Shown here piece by piece: positions 23,316 to 32,071 of a stretch of 53,815 nucleotides of DNA (its first letter is position 1; the number at the start of each line of letters is the position of its first letter). Under the pieces are notes generated by a model, which did not search any database, was not told the origin of the DNA, and saw only the letters and a list, made by a program, of their open reading frames with translations. The position numbers and the translations under genes were made by a program. This stretch comes from Fibrobacter sp. UBA4375 (GTDB lineage Bacteria > Fibrobacterota > Fibrobacteria > Fibrobacterales > Fibrobacteraceae). The stretch covers positions 27,532-81,346 of the forward strand of contig DGRZ01000097.1 in NCBI GenBank assembly GCA_002391195.1, in the 5' to 3' direction.

Positions 23316-24548
23316 ATGTCGAAGGTTCCTTCCATAAGGTGGCTGCTGGAGGCGTACCCCCGGACTCCCAAGAGGACGGGGCTCCTCATGCGGCTTTACT
23401 TTATCTGGCAGGAGTATTTTATGCCCGCCGGTCACAGCGCCTTTGCGCTGATGTTTTTCTCTATGGTGGCGGGACTCGTGCCAGGATTCTGGGCCGCATG
23501 GATTTTCTGCGGACTGGATTTTCTGTTGTTCCTGGCGTTGTTCCCCTCCCTTTTTATGACCTGCCGAAAGAACCGCTTTGAAGCGGGGGCTATAGAAGTT
23601 TCTCCTGTTATGGAAGGCGAAATGGCAACGGTCCAGGTGCAGGTGACGGCCAAAAACCGGATTGACGCGGTATCCCTTTCCTGTTTCCGCATGGATGCAA
23701 GTCTTGCAAGCGAAGGATCGCCCTATGTGCTTGTGAATCAGGGCGAATCGGTAATGCTCCAGTGCAAGGTCAGAACCAAGAAGCGTGGCGCCTATACGGT
23801 AGGGAAGGTGTCTCTCTTGATTCCCGAAATCATGGGCATGTTACGGTACAGCGCCAAGGCGGGCTCTGCAGAGATTTTAGTTTACCCGAAACCCGTGAAA
23901 ATATCGGCTTTCGATTTTTTGACCTGGGGCAGCAGCGGTATGGTCTTTGCGCCCCTGCTGACCAGCGGCTTTGCTCGCGGGCTGGATTTTTCGGGAGTGC
24001 GGGAATACCAGGAAGGGGATGCCCTGCGGGATTTGCACCACAAGGCCTTTGCCCGCTACGGAAGGCCCTTTACCAAGGAATTCGAGGCGGAACGTGGAGC
24101 CGGAATCGTGATGGTGTTGGATGTGCGGGGAAACACCCTGCAGGAGCGCTCCCTGCAAGAGGACCTTATACGCCTTGCGGCAGGTGTAGGCGCCTGGTTC
24201 ATGGAACGAGGAATTCTTGGGCGGTTCTTCATAAACGACGAGGAAATTTCCTTGAACGCAGGGGACGGTGGCGACAGCCTTTTTGCCGCCCTCGCCCGGA
24301 TTCCGGCGGCAAGTCCTTTCAAAAAGAGTGGGCCTGCAACAGAGGGCCCCTGGTCTCCGGCGGCAAGGCCCATGGGGCCGGTGCTGCGTCTTGGGCTCCA
24401 TCGTGAAGAAAACCCGCTGGTCCACAAGCAGGTCATTGTCTGTGACGGAAAAGTCCCGACGGCAGCGGGTGACGACACCCTGATGGTCCACAGTTCCCTC
24501 TTGAAGGATAAAATTTCCCTGACTAGGCAGGAGGATTTGCTCCCATGA
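23316..24548 (+). CDS. DUF58 domain protein
   Basis: A 410-residue protein partner of MoxR. Two hydrophobic helices near residues 40-90 (FALMFFSMVAGLVPGFWAAW, LDFLLFLALFPSLFM) anchor it in the inner membrane. The DUF58 signature FSGVREYQEGDALRDLHHKA and FARYGRPFTKEFEAE follows at about 228-262, with a degenerate VWA-like region after it (VMVLDVRGNTLQER). It starts 11 bases after the MoxR stop with AGCGGGG upstream, and its stop overlaps the next start as ATGA. A Pro-rich stretch at about 335-355 is unusual for the family. Likely part of an envelope-associated complex; no defined biochemical activity is known. Confidence 0.88.
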   Translation: MSKVPSIRWLLEAYPRTPKRTGLLMRLYFIWQEYFMPAGHSAFALMFFSMVAGLVPGFWAAWIFCGLDFLLFLALFPSLFMTCRKNRFEAGAIEVSPVMEGEMATVQVQVTAKNRIDAVSLSCFRMDASLASEGSPYVLVNQGESVMLQCKVRTKKRGAYTVGKVSLLIPEIMGMLRYSAKAGSAEILVYPKPVKISAFDFLTWGSSGMVFAPLLTSGFARGLDFSGVREYQEGDALRDLHHKAFARYGRPFTKEFEAERGAGIVMVLDVRGNTLQERSLQEDLIRLAAGVGAWFMERGILGRFFINDEEISLNAGDGGDSLFAALARIPAASPFKKSGPATEGPWSPAARPMGPVLRLGLHREENPLVHKQVIVCDGKVPTAAGDDTLMVHSSLLKDKISLTRQEDLLP

Positions 24549-26473
24549 GAAAATCCATGAGGGAAATATTCAAGACGCTGTTCCTGGTGCTTGCGTCCGT
24601 GAATCTGGGAATCTCCAGCGAGATGCTCCCGCTTGGAGTCGTTTTCGCCTTGGGTTTCTTGTACCTTCATTGGAGGCTGGAAAAGCCTACGCCCCTGTAC
24701 AAGAAGCGTTTTGCCTACGGGGCCATTGTTCCATTTGCCCTGTGGTGGGTGGTGACTCCCGAGGTGGAAAACGGAATTTCGCCCTACGTGGTGTTTATTC
24801 CGGCCTGGTACTTGCTGACTCTGGCGTGGCTCCAGAAACGGAGTCTTGGGCGGGGCGGTTTCGAAGCCTTTGTCATCTTTGATGGAGTGGCGGCTTTGCT
24901 TTTGGGAATGTTCCAGGCGGGTCGTGCCGGAGGCATTTTGGGAGCGGTGGGCATACTGCTTGCTATCCTTGCCTACAGGCGCACAAAGACGGCTTGGTAC
25001 AAGTACGGGCTGTTCCTGTTGCTGATTGCCTTCTTCGGGTTTACTTCTTTCGGAGGCTGGCAATACTGGAAAAACCACCGGAGTTATGACGGACGCTGGG
25101 GTGATGATTATTATGAACGGAATCGCGTGATGGGTTTTGATCCGACGGTTTCTCTAGGTTCGTTTTCCAGCAATTACATTTCCAAATATAATAGTCAGGT
25201 CGTTTTGCGGGTATGGGATAAAAATGCTCCTGAATATTTACGAGCTGCGGTCTATGAAAAATATGTAGGTGATATCTGGAAACTCCCTGCAAAAGCTAAG
25301 CAAAAGCTTTACCCGGCCTATTACCGCATCGACTATCCGGTCTTTGAACTTGTAGATTCTGTCACTAGACGTGAAAATGTACGCTCTGTTTGGGTTCAAT
25401 CGGCCTTAGACAATTTTGGCTTTCTTTTTGCTCCATCTAATGCGGTGGGAGTGGCTGCCAAGAATGCAGATTCCCTAGATTTCTACAAGACAGGGATTTT
25501 TGCGGGAGCAAACGGAACTCGCGGGGACTGGTATTATTTTGTGGATAACTCTGCTGACGCAATGGTTTGGCAGATGCCCTATGATAACGGTGATTCTGCT
25601 TACTTGCAGATAAGTTGGTCCCATAAGCCATTTGTAGATTCTGTTGCTATTGCTATGAATTTGCCCCAAAAGGATTCCTTGCTAGATTCCTTGCTCAATG
25701 GAGACTATGAAAAAAATGTTTTGACAGTAATATATAATTATTTTGTTCAAAATTTTAGATATTCGCTGGTTGTTCCTGGCGTTCGCGAAAACAAAGGTGA
25801 TCCCTTGCGAGCATTCTGGATAGCCAAAGAAGGATTTTGTGAATACTATACGACACTTGCGGTTTTGCTCTTGCGTCATCAGGGAATCCAAGCTCGCTAC
25901 GTGACGGGCTTTGCACATCCGGAACGTAACAATGATCGTGACTACGTCGTATTTCGTAGGTATCATAGTCATGCTTGGGTAGAGTTCCTTTGGAACGGAC
26001 ACTGGTATTTTTTTGACCCGACACCTCCCATGGAGCCTGGACTTTTTTCGAAACTCCCCATTTGGTCGTCTTGGTGGGAAGGTTTTAATGGACGCTTGGC
26101 TCGCCTGTTGCATTTAGTGAAGGAAGGCGAGTGGCGCCGTGTGGTAGACGATTGGCAGGTCGTGACCCAAGGGTTTTTGGGCAATCCCCTAGTTTATGGA
26201 ATATCGCTCTTGCTTTTGCTGGTAATTCTTGCCAGAAGATTGCTTAAAGGAAATAAGCACAAGGTTCGGATAAAAATGGATGCGCGAGTTCAGTCTTGGG
26301 TTCGTTCCCTTGACCGGGCAGAGAAGATGTTGAAGCGCCATGGATTTATTCGGCAACCGGGGGAGACGGTGGGGGCTTTTCTTGTCCGCATTGAACCACA
26401 GGTGACAGTCACCGGAGAGACCCTGAGTGCGCTCGAATCTCTCCGCGAGTACGAAAAGCATCGCTGGCAATAA
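24545..26473 (+). CDS. Transglutaminase-like membrane protein (TgpA/DUF3488 type)
   Basis: A 642-residue protein. The first 180 residues hold about six membrane helices. A large extracytoplasmic region includes the transglutaminase core with the triad in EGFCEYYTTLAVLLLR (Cys about 432), RRYHSHAWVEFL (His about 475) and WYFFDPTPP (Asp about 490). Another helix (about 545-565) is followed by a cytoplasmic tail that resembles a DUF4129 segment. Start overlaps the DUF58 stop (ATGA), so translation is coupled. Bases about 25090-26130 are clearly richer in A and T than the flanking parts of the same gene, suggesting recombination or relaxed selection there. Ends at a strong terminator. Confidence 0.88.
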   Translation: MRKSMREIFKTLFLVLASVNLGISSEMLPLGVVFALGFLYLHWRLEKPTPLYKKRFAYGAIVPFALWWVVTPEVENGISPYVVFIPAWYLLTLAWLQKRSLGRGGFEAFVIFDGVAALLLGMFQAGRAGGILGAVGILLAILAYRRTKTAWYKYGLFLLLIAFFGFTSFGGWQYWKNHRSYDGRWGDDYYERNRVMGFDPTVSLGSFSSNYISKYNSQVVLRVWDKNAPEYLRAAVYEKYVGDIWKLPAKAKQKLYPAYYRIDYPVFELVDSVTRRENVRSVWVQSALDNFGFLFAPSNAVGVAAKNADSLDFYKTGIFAGANGTRGDWYYFVDNSADAMVWQMPYDNGDSAYLQISWSHKPFVDSVAIAMNLPQKDSLLDSLLNGDYEKNVLTVIYNYFVQNFRYSLVVPGVRENKGDPLRAFWIAKEGFCEYYTTLAVLLLRHQGIQARYVTGFAHPERNNDRDYVVFRRYHSHAWVEFLWNGHWYFFDPTPPMEPGLFSKLPIWSSWWEGFNGRLARLLHLVKEGEWRRVVDDWQVVTQGFLGNPLVYGISLLLLLVILARRLLKGNKHKVRIKMDARVQSWVRSLDRAEKMLKRHGFIRQPGETVGAFLVRIEPQVTVTGETLSALESLREYEKHRWQ

Positions 26474-26503
26474 AAAAGTCCCGCAACTTGCGGGACTTTT
26501 TTA
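26471..26503. terminator. Bidirectional terminator
   Basis: AAAAAAGTCCCGC, loop AACTT, GCGGGACTTTTTT (stem 26478-26496). Serves the MoxR operon and the convergent lipoprotein gene. Confidence 0.92.
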
Positions 26504-26520
26504 TTCATAAAGTTGAAAGA

Positions 26521-27036
26521 TTATTCAGTGCGAACGAACACTTCGGTATCGTTGCCGGCGAACATGCCGTCACTTTCGGCTTCTTGGAAGAGAACGGTGT
26601 TAAGAATAAGTGTAACTGTCTCACCAACAACTTCAATTTTTGGAGTTGTAGTAAATGTTTTGCCAAATTCAACACAATCACCTTCTTTGTTTGCCTTGAA
26701 AATGAGCGTTCCTTCGTTGATGGACCAATGGCCTTTGTCGTCAGTTCCGCCGCTTAAGGACCCGGGGCATTCACCTGCAGTGGATCTTGTGTAGTGATAT
26801 AGGCTATCTTCTGAGAAAACCAAGGTTCCCCCCTGTGCGGCAGAAAAGTCGGTAATAATCTCGTTATTGCCTTTTTGACTAATAGACTTCAGCGTCCATG
26901 TACCGACAAGGCAGTCTTCGGACAATCCTTCTGCACAAATTTCAGCGGGAGTTTTGTTGCTTCCGCTATCATCGCTACAAGCTGTAAAAAATGCCAGGGT
27001 GGAGGCAGCCAATAGCGTCAAGATTTTTGTTTTCAT
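26521..27036 (-). CDS. Small lipoprotein, lipocalin-like
   Basis: A 171-residue lipoprotein. The signal ends at FFTAC (Cys20) followed by SDDSGSNK. Four further Cys residues are seen. The mature domain opens with LVGTWTLKSISQKGNNEII and continues as alternating strands (GTLVFSEDSLYHY, GHWSINEGTLIFKAN, KIEVVGETVTLILNTVLF), the pattern of a lipocalin-like beta barrel (GxW start). No ligand can be named. AGAGGAT precedes the ATG, and TATATT/TATACT boxes lie further upstream, so it has a normal leader. Stands alone. Confidence 0.82.
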   Translation of the reverse strand: MKTKILTLLAASTLAFFTACSDDSGSNKTPAEICAEGLSEDCLVGTWTLKSISQKGNNEIITDFSAAQGGTLVFSEDSLYHYTRSTAGECPGSLSGGTDDKGHWSINEGTLIFKANKEGDCVEFGKTFTTTPKIEVVGETVTLILNTVLFQEAESDGMFAGNDTEVFVRTE

Positions 27037-27103
27037 ATTAATCCTCTTAGGTTTGTATACTCGTAATATATATAAAAGTAAATGAGAAAAGTGAAAAAAA
27101 TCA

Positions 27104-28426
27104 TTAACTATGCGAAAAGTGGGATTTTTTTACGCCTAATCGGTTCAGCCTGTTGTATAGGGCCGTGCGGAGCATGCCCAAGCGCTCGGCCGTGAGGCTT
27201 ACGGAGCCACCATTTTTGGCGATGGAGTCGGTCAGGAACTGTCGTTCCTGTTCCAGTAGGTATTCCTTGAATTCGTCGTAACTGTTGCAGTAGGCGATTC
27301 CCGACGGAGCCTTCTCCTGGTACAGCCCTTCGTCGATTTGCAGGTCTTCGGGTTTCAAGAACCCCGGGTTTGCAAAGCACAGGGCCCGCTGGATAACATT
27401 TTCCAGTTCCCGGATGTTTCCCGGCCACTGGTGGGCTTGCAACTTTTTTAGGGCTTCGGGAGACAAGATGAAATTCTCGCCCTGGGGAGCGTATTGCTTG
27501 ATAAAATAGTTCGCCAGGTCTTCGATGTCTTCCTTGCGGCTCCGTAGGGGGAGAATCTGGATGGGAATCACGTTCAGGCGGTAGTAAAGGTCTTCGCGGA
27601 ATCGTCCCTTGCGGATTTCTTCGCTCAGGTCCCGGTTGGTGGCGGCGATGATGCGCACATCCACATGTCGGGTCTTGTTTGCCCCGATGGGGCGGATTTC
27701 CCTATTTTGAATGACCCGCAGGAGTTTCACCTGGGCGTGTAGGGGCATGTCGCCGATTTCGTCCAAGAAGATGGCGCCGCCGTTGGCCTCTTCGAAAAGG
27801 CCGATTCGTTCGTTTTGGGCTCCGGTAAAGGCTCCGCGGGTGTGTCCGAAAAGTTCGCTTTCGAAAAGGGCGTCGGGAATGGCGCTGCAGTTCACGGTGA
27901 CAAACCGCTCGTACATGCAGGCGATGGCCCGGGCCACCAGGTCTTTGCCCACGCCGGATTCGCCCTGTATAAGGACCGGCCCCGTGTGGAGAATGGTCCG
28001 TTCCACTGTTTTGCGCAGGGACTCCATGGCGGGGCTTTTCCCTACCAGATGGCTCATCCGTTCCCTGAAAATCATCTTGGCGCTGTAGATGTCCTTGAGC
28101 CTCAGAATCTTGCTCATCAGGTGGAGTTTCAGGGACTCTACAGACAAGATAATGTCGTAGAGGTTGTTGGGAATGGAGATGAATTTTTCGGGATCCTCGG
28201 CATAGACGAGAATCATGGTATCCGGTTTTTCAAGGCGGATGGCGGTTAGTGCCTCCACATTGCACTGGACAAAGGAATCCAGGTCCCAGATGATAATGGG
28301 TGAGGTGACCTGTTCTGCTTTGGTCCAGGCGGTAAAGGTTTCCAGTTCGTAGTTCACCGACGAAAGCACATCCTGGATAAAGGCGGATGTGTCGGTTTCG
28401 TTGGAGAATAACTGGATGGAGGACAT
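27104..28426 (-). CDS. Sigma-54-dependent transcriptional activator
   Basis: A 440-residue NtrC-type activator. Residues 1-110 look like a receiver fold (IIIWDLDSFV, TMILVYAED), but the acidic pocket is poor, so phosphorylation is doubtful. The AAA+ domain has Walker A GESGVGKD (about 155-162), the sigma-54 contact motif GAFTGA (about 197-202), Walker B GGAIFLDEIGDM, and the Arg-finger region FREDLYYRLNVIPI. A Fis-type helix-turn-helix closes the protein (GGSVSLTAERLGMLRTALYNRL). No sensor kinase is adjacent, and I found no convincing -24/-12 promoter in the window. Targets unknown. Confidence 0.93.
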   Translation of the reverse strand: MSSIQLFSNETDTSAFIQDVLSSVNYELETFTAWTKAEQVTSPIIIWDLDSFVQCNVEALTAIRLEKPDTMILVYAEDPEKFISIPNNLYDIILSVESLKLHLMSKILRLKDIYSAKMIFRERMSHLVGKSPAMESLRKTVERTILHTGPVLIQGESGVGKDLVARAIACMYERFVTVNCSAIPDALFESELFGHTRGAFTGAQNERIGLFEEANGGAIFLDEIGDMPLHAQVKLLRVIQNREIRPIGANKTRHVDVRIIAATNRDLSEEIRKGRFREDLYYRLNVIPIQILPLRSRKEDIEDLANYFIKQYAPQGENFILSPEALKKLQAHQWPGNIRELENVIQRALCFANPGFLKPEDLQIDEGLYQEKAPSGIAYCNSYDEFKEYLLEQERQFLTDSIAKNGGSVSLTAERLGMLRTALYNRLNRLGVKKSHFSHS

Positions 28427-28427
28427 T

Positions 28428-28513
28428 TGTTTAATTCGGAATTCGGAAATCGGAATTCGGATTATAATGTCATGTTTTGTGATAACTCTGAAATCCGAAA
28501 TCCGAAATCATAA
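28428..28513. repeat. Heptamer array, AATTCGG / GAAATCC family
   Basis: Two blocks of AATTCGG- and GAAATCC-like 7-mers around TTATAATGTCATG, filling the gap between proC and the activator. Confidence 0.85.
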
Positions 28514-28516
28514 CTA

Positions 28517-29320
28517 CTATCCTAATTCTTTGCTTCTTATAGTGCCTGCTACCACGGCCTTGATGAGGGTGCTGCGGAAAGCACCTTCTTCGAGAGCGTC
28601 TACGCCTGCGATGGTGGTGCCACCGGGAGAGCACACCATGGCGCAAAGGTCACTGGGGCTTTTGCCGGACTGCTTCACCAGTTCTACGGCTCCTTCGATG
28701 GTCCCGAGGGTGAGTTTCAGCGCAACGTCACGGGTAAGGCCTGCTTTTACGCCTCCGCGGGTAAGGCCTTCGATGAACTCGAATACGTAGGCGGGGGCAC
28801 TACCGGAAAGTCCGGTGACGGCGTCCATCAAGCTTTCGGTGACGCGACAGGTGACTCCGATGGTTCCAAAAATTTCTTCGGCGGTCTTCAGGGTGTCTTC
28901 GGAGACGCCGTCGGTGGCAAGCGCCACCGTGCCCCTGCCCACCGTAAGCGGCAGGTTCGGCATCACGCGGAGCACCTGGTTCTTGCTCCCGAGTGCGGCG
29001 ATGAGGGATTCCCGCTTGACGCCGGCCATGATGCTCACGAAGGTCTTTGTGCCCTTGATGGCCTTGACGGCATTTTTCCACTCGTTGGACACGAGCTTGA
29101 AAATCTGGGGCTTTACGCAAAGGAAGGTGATGTCCGCCTTCTTGACGCCTTCTGCGAAGTTCTTGACGCGCACACAGCCCAGCTTGCTTACCGCCGCAGC
29201 GGCAGTATCGTTGGGGTCAAAAAAGAAGATGGACTTGGGGCTGACTTTTGCATTCAAAAGTCCACGGAGGATAGCTCCTCCCATATTGCCAGTGCCTGCA
29301 AAGAATATTTTTTTGTCCAT
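28517..29320 (-). CDS. proC: Pyrroline-5-carboxylate reductase
   Basis: A 267-residue cytoplasmic NAD(P)H enzyme for the last step of proline synthesis. The N-terminal Rossmann motif is FFAGTGNMGGAILRGLL, with FLCVKPQ, a VSIMAGV block, RVMPNLPLTVGRG, and the signature GLSGSAPAYVFEFIEGL followed by GTIEGAVELV and VCSPGGTTIAGVDALEEG. I chose ATG 29320 because GAAGGAT sits seven bases upstream and the Rossmann fold starts at once; an upstream in-frame start at 29356 would add 12 atypical residues. Flanked by heptamer arrays on both sides. Confidence 0.94.
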   Translation of the reverse strand: MDKKIFFAGTGNMGGAILRGLLNAKVSPKSIFFFDPNDTAAAAVSKLGCVRVKNFAEGVKKADITFLCVKPQIFKLVSNEWKNAVKAIKGTKTFVSIMAGVKRESLIAALGSKNQVLRVMPNLPLTVGRGTVALATDGVSEDTLKTAEEIFGTIGVTCRVTESLMDAVTGLSGSAPAYVFEFIEGLTRGGVKAGLTRDVALKLTLGTIEGAVELVKQSGKSPSDLCAMVCSPGGTTIAGVDALEEGAFRSTLIKAVVAGTIRSKELG

Positions 29321-29360
29321 AATAAAATCCTTCAAACCTTTATAATTTAATAACAAATAC

Positions 29361-29452
29361 TTAATGAGTAATGTGAGATGTGTAATGGTTAATGGTTAAT
29401 GGTTAATTTCCCGTTTTTCATTTCACATTTCACACTCCACATTTCACAATCG
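29361..29452. repeat. Heptamer array, AATGGTT then CATTTCA families
   Basis: AATGAGT, AATGTGA, GATGTGT, then AATGGTT three times, then TTTCACA/CACTCCA/CATTTCA units, between rho and proC. Confidence 0.85.
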
Positions 29453-29454
29453 AA

Positions 29455-31341
29455 TTACCCGTTCATGGAGTTCAAGAAGTCGTAGTTGGTCTTGAACGAC
29501 TTCATCTTGTCACGCATGAATTCCATGATTTCCACGGTGGTCATGTCCTGCAGGTAGCGGCGCAGCACCCACACGCGGCGGAGTTCATCGTCGGACAAAA
29601 GCTGTTCTTCTTTGCGGGTTCCGGACTTGAAGATGTCGATGGCCGGCCAGATGCGCTTTTCGGCGATACGGCGGTCCAGCACCAGTTCGTTGTTGCCGGT
29701 ACCCTTGAATTCTTCGAAAATCACTTCGTCCATGCGGCTGCCGGTCTCGATAAGGGCCGTGCCGATGATGGTGAGGGAGCCGCCGTTCTCGATTTTACGG
29801 GCGGCACCGAAGAAACGCTTGGGCCTGTGCATGGCGTTGGCGTCCACACCGCCGGAGAGGATCTTTCCGGAGTGGGGAATCACCACGTTGTTTGCGCGGG
29901 CAAAGCGGGTGATGGAGTCCAGAAGAATCACCACGTCGTTTCCGTGTTCCACCATGCGCTTGGCCTTTTCGATGACCATGTCGGCCACCTTGATGTGGCG
30001 GGTGGGTTCTTCGTCGAAGGTAGATGCCAGCACTTCGGCCTGGATGTTCTTGCCCCGGGCGGCACCTTCTTCGCGGAGACGGTCCACCAGCTTGCGCATT
30101 TCCGTCACTTCTTCGGGGCGTTCGTCAATCAGGAGCACCATCAGCTTCACTTCGGGGTGGTTGATGGTGAGGGCCTTGGTGATGTTCTGCAGAAGAACCG
30201 TCTTACCCGTGCGGGGAGGGGCGAGGATAATGCTGCGCTGGCCCTTTCCGATGGGGGTGAACAGGTTCATGATGCGGGTGCTGTATTCTTGAGGGTCCCA
30301 TTCCAGGTTAAGCCTTTCGATGGGGTGGATGGGCGTCAGGTATTCGAAAGCCACACGGCGCTTGGTCTTCTCGGGAGGCTCGAAGTTCACCGTGTCGATG
30401 CGCATCAGGGCAAAATACTTTTCGCCTTCCTTGGGCTGGCGGATCTGGCCGGTGATGGTATCGCCCATCTTCAGGTCGTAACGACGGATGATGTTACGGC
30501 TGATGTAGATGTCGTCGGGGCCCGCCAGGTAGTTGTGGTCGGGGTTCCGCAAGAATCCGTGTCCGCCGTCGGGAATGATTTCTAGCACGCCCTCGGTATA
30601 GATGGGGCAGTCTTCGCCGGTAGTGGCGCTCAAAATGCTATAGACCAGGGCCTGCTTGCGCATGGTCTTGAAGTCGGGGATTCCCAGTTCGTCGGCCTGG
30701 CGCTGGAGCTCGAACATGGGGAGCCCGCGGAGTTCTCTCCACTTGGCCCGCGCGGCGGCCACCTTCTCGGGGTCCGGCGGCGGCAGCTGGATACTTTCGT
30801 CCAAAAAGTCGTCCTGGGGCAGGTTCTTGCCGTGGCGGTTCTTGAACTTGTTAAACTTGTTGAATTTATTGTTGTTGAACTTGTTGTTGCCCTGGCCGCC
30901 CTGGTTATTCTGTTGGCCCTGGTTGCCTCTGTTCTGATTTTGGTTGTTCTGTGCCTGGCCTTGGTTGTTCTGACCTTGCTGTTGGCCAATCTGGTTCTGG
31001 CCTTGCTGCTGGGCGTTCTGGGCGTTGCCCTGTTGCGGGTTCTGTCCCTTGTTTTCAATCGGCGCGGCCGTAGCAACGGCTGGGGCTCCGTCGGCTACGG
31101 GAGCGGCATTGCTTGCCGGCGCTGCTGCTTCAGCCGGGGCTACGGGCGTGGCTTTCGGTTCGGCTTTCTTTTCCGCTTCCATGAATTCGGCGGCGGCCTT
31201 CTGGACATCGCTATCTTCTTTTGCTTTTTTCGGGGGGCGACCGCGACGCTTGGGCTTATCTGCCTCTGTGGCTTGATTCTGTTCGGGGGTCATAGAAACT
31301 TCGTTCAATCCTTCATCAGGATTACTTTTTGATCTAGGCAC
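29455..31341 (-). CDS. rho: Transcription termination factor Rho with Asn/Gln-rich N-terminal region
   Basis: A 628-residue hexameric RNA translocase (E. coli Rho has 419). Residues 1-50 include an AT-hook-like KPKRRGRPPKKAK; 60-95 are Ala/Pro-rich; about 97-170 are Gln/Asn/Gly-rich and end in repeats of FNKFN. Then follow the Rho N-domain (LRGLPMFELQRQADELGIPD), the cold-shock RNA-binding fold (TEGVLEIIPDGGHGFLR), Walker A APPRTGKT (about 378-385), LLIDERPEEVTEM and the Q/R-loop regions SGGVDANAMHRPKRFFGAARKIE. GTG start with AAAGGA upstream. Asn/Gln-rich Rho regions in other bacteria form prion-like or condensed states, which is possible here too. Confidence 0.95.
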   Translation of the reverse strand: MPRSKSNPDEGLNEVSMTPEQNQATEADKPKRRGRPPKKAKEDSDVQKAAAEFMEAEKKAEPKATPVAPAEAAAPASNAAPVADGAPAVATAAPIENKGQNPQQGNAQNAQQQGQNQIGQQQGQNNQGQAQNNQNQNRGNQGQQNNQGGQGNNKFNNNKFNKFNKFKNRHGKNLPQDDFLDESIQLPPPDPEKVAAARAKWRELRGLPMFELQRQADELGIPDFKTMRKQALVYSILSATTGEDCPIYTEGVLEIIPDGGHGFLRNPDHNYLAGPDDIYISRNIIRRYDLKMGDTITGQIRQPKEGEKYFALMRIDTVNFEPPEKTKRRVAFEYLTPIHPIERLNLEWDPQEYSTRIMNLFTPIGKGQRSIILAPPRTGKTVLLQNITKALTINHPEVKLMVLLIDERPEEVTEMRKLVDRLREEGAARGKNIQAEVLASTFDEEPTRHIKVADMVIEKAKRMVEHGNDVVILLDSITRFARANNVVIPHSGKILSGGVDANAMHRPKRFFGAARKIENGGSLTIIGTALIETGSRMDEVIFEEFKGTGNNELVLDRRIAEKRIWPAIDIFKSGTRKEEQLLSDDELRRVWVLRRYLQDMTTVEIMEFMRDKMKSFKTNYDFLNSMNG

Positions 31342-31548
31342 TAGATTATCCTTTGATATATAGTAAGGTCTTTTTTAAGTGGAAAAGAACTTGAATGGGG
31401 GATATGGTAAAATGGAGAAATACTCTCCATAAAATTGGGAAGGCTTTGCTCCCTCAACGCCCTATAAGATAAATAAAAAAAAAGTTTTTGTCAGCAAAAA
31501 ACGGCTTAAATGTCAAAAAAAAGTGAAAAAATGACAAGTTGTTTTAAC

Positions 31549-31564
31549 TATATTAGGGGTCGTG
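31549..31564 (+). promoter_or_regulatory. Leaderless-type promoter of the folK operon
   Basis: TATATT (31549-31554), seven bases, GTG start at 31562. The 31342-31548 gap before it is A/T-rich with no gene seen. Confidence 0.5.
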
Positions 31565-32071
31565 GAATCCTTAGAAAGAGTTTTTGTGGCTCTTGGCAGC
31601 AATCTTTCTCCTCGGGGCAAGCGTCTCTCTGAGGGGCGTGACATGTTGCGCCGAATTTCTGCCGGTGGCTGGAAGGAAAGCCCCATCTACGAGACTCCGC
31701 CGGTGGGCCCCGAAGGCCAGGGTCCGTATTTCAACCAGGTAGTGAGTTTTTGGTATGCGGGCACGCCTACGCGGCTGCTCCATTACCTCAAGGGTTCCGA
31801 GCTGGTGCTGGGCCGCAAGCCCAGGGGACACTGGAATTCTAGGGAAATTGATTTAGATCTTTTGTATTACGGCAACAAGGTGCTGTCCGGCAGGCCGCAG
31901 GTCCCTCACGGGGAGATTCTGCACCGGCAGTTCGTGCTTGTGCCGTTGAACGATATCGCCCCCGATTGGGAAGACCCGTTGAACGGGCGTACCGTGAAAA
32001 GTTTGCTTGCGGATTTGCTAGCCCGCGAGGGGAAAATCCCGTTCCGCACCGTCACAGGGGAGGAAGACTGA
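31562..32071 (+). CDS. folK: 2-amino-4-hydroxy-6-hydroxymethyldihydropteridine diphosphokinase
   Basis: A 169-residue HPPK that transfers pyrophosphate from ATP to 6-hydroxymethyl-dihydropterin in folate synthesis. Motifs: VFVALGSNLSPRGK at the start, SPIYETPPVGPEGQGPYFNQVV, LGRKPRGHWNSREIDLDLL with the Mg ligands in DLDLL, and the PHGEILHRQFVLVPL block. The start is GTG, seven bases after a TATATT box, so the message may be leaderless. The stop overlaps the next ATG (TGATG). folK, a deoxynucleoside kinase and panC form a compact operon combining folate, nucleotide and pantothenate functions. Confidence 0.94.
   Translation: MESLERVFVALGSNLSPRGKRLSEGRDMLRRISAGGWKESPIYETPPVGPEGQGPYFNQVVSFWYAGTPTRLLHYLKGSELVLGRKPRGHWNSREIDLDLLYYGNKVLSGRPQVPHGEILHRQFVLVPLNDIAPDWEDPLNGRTVKSLLADLLAREGKIPFRTVTGEED

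Noticed and set aside
26521..27036. Sigma-54 (-24/-12) promoter near the activator gene
   Set aside because: No GG-N10-GC pair with the right flanks was seen in the neighbouring gaps.
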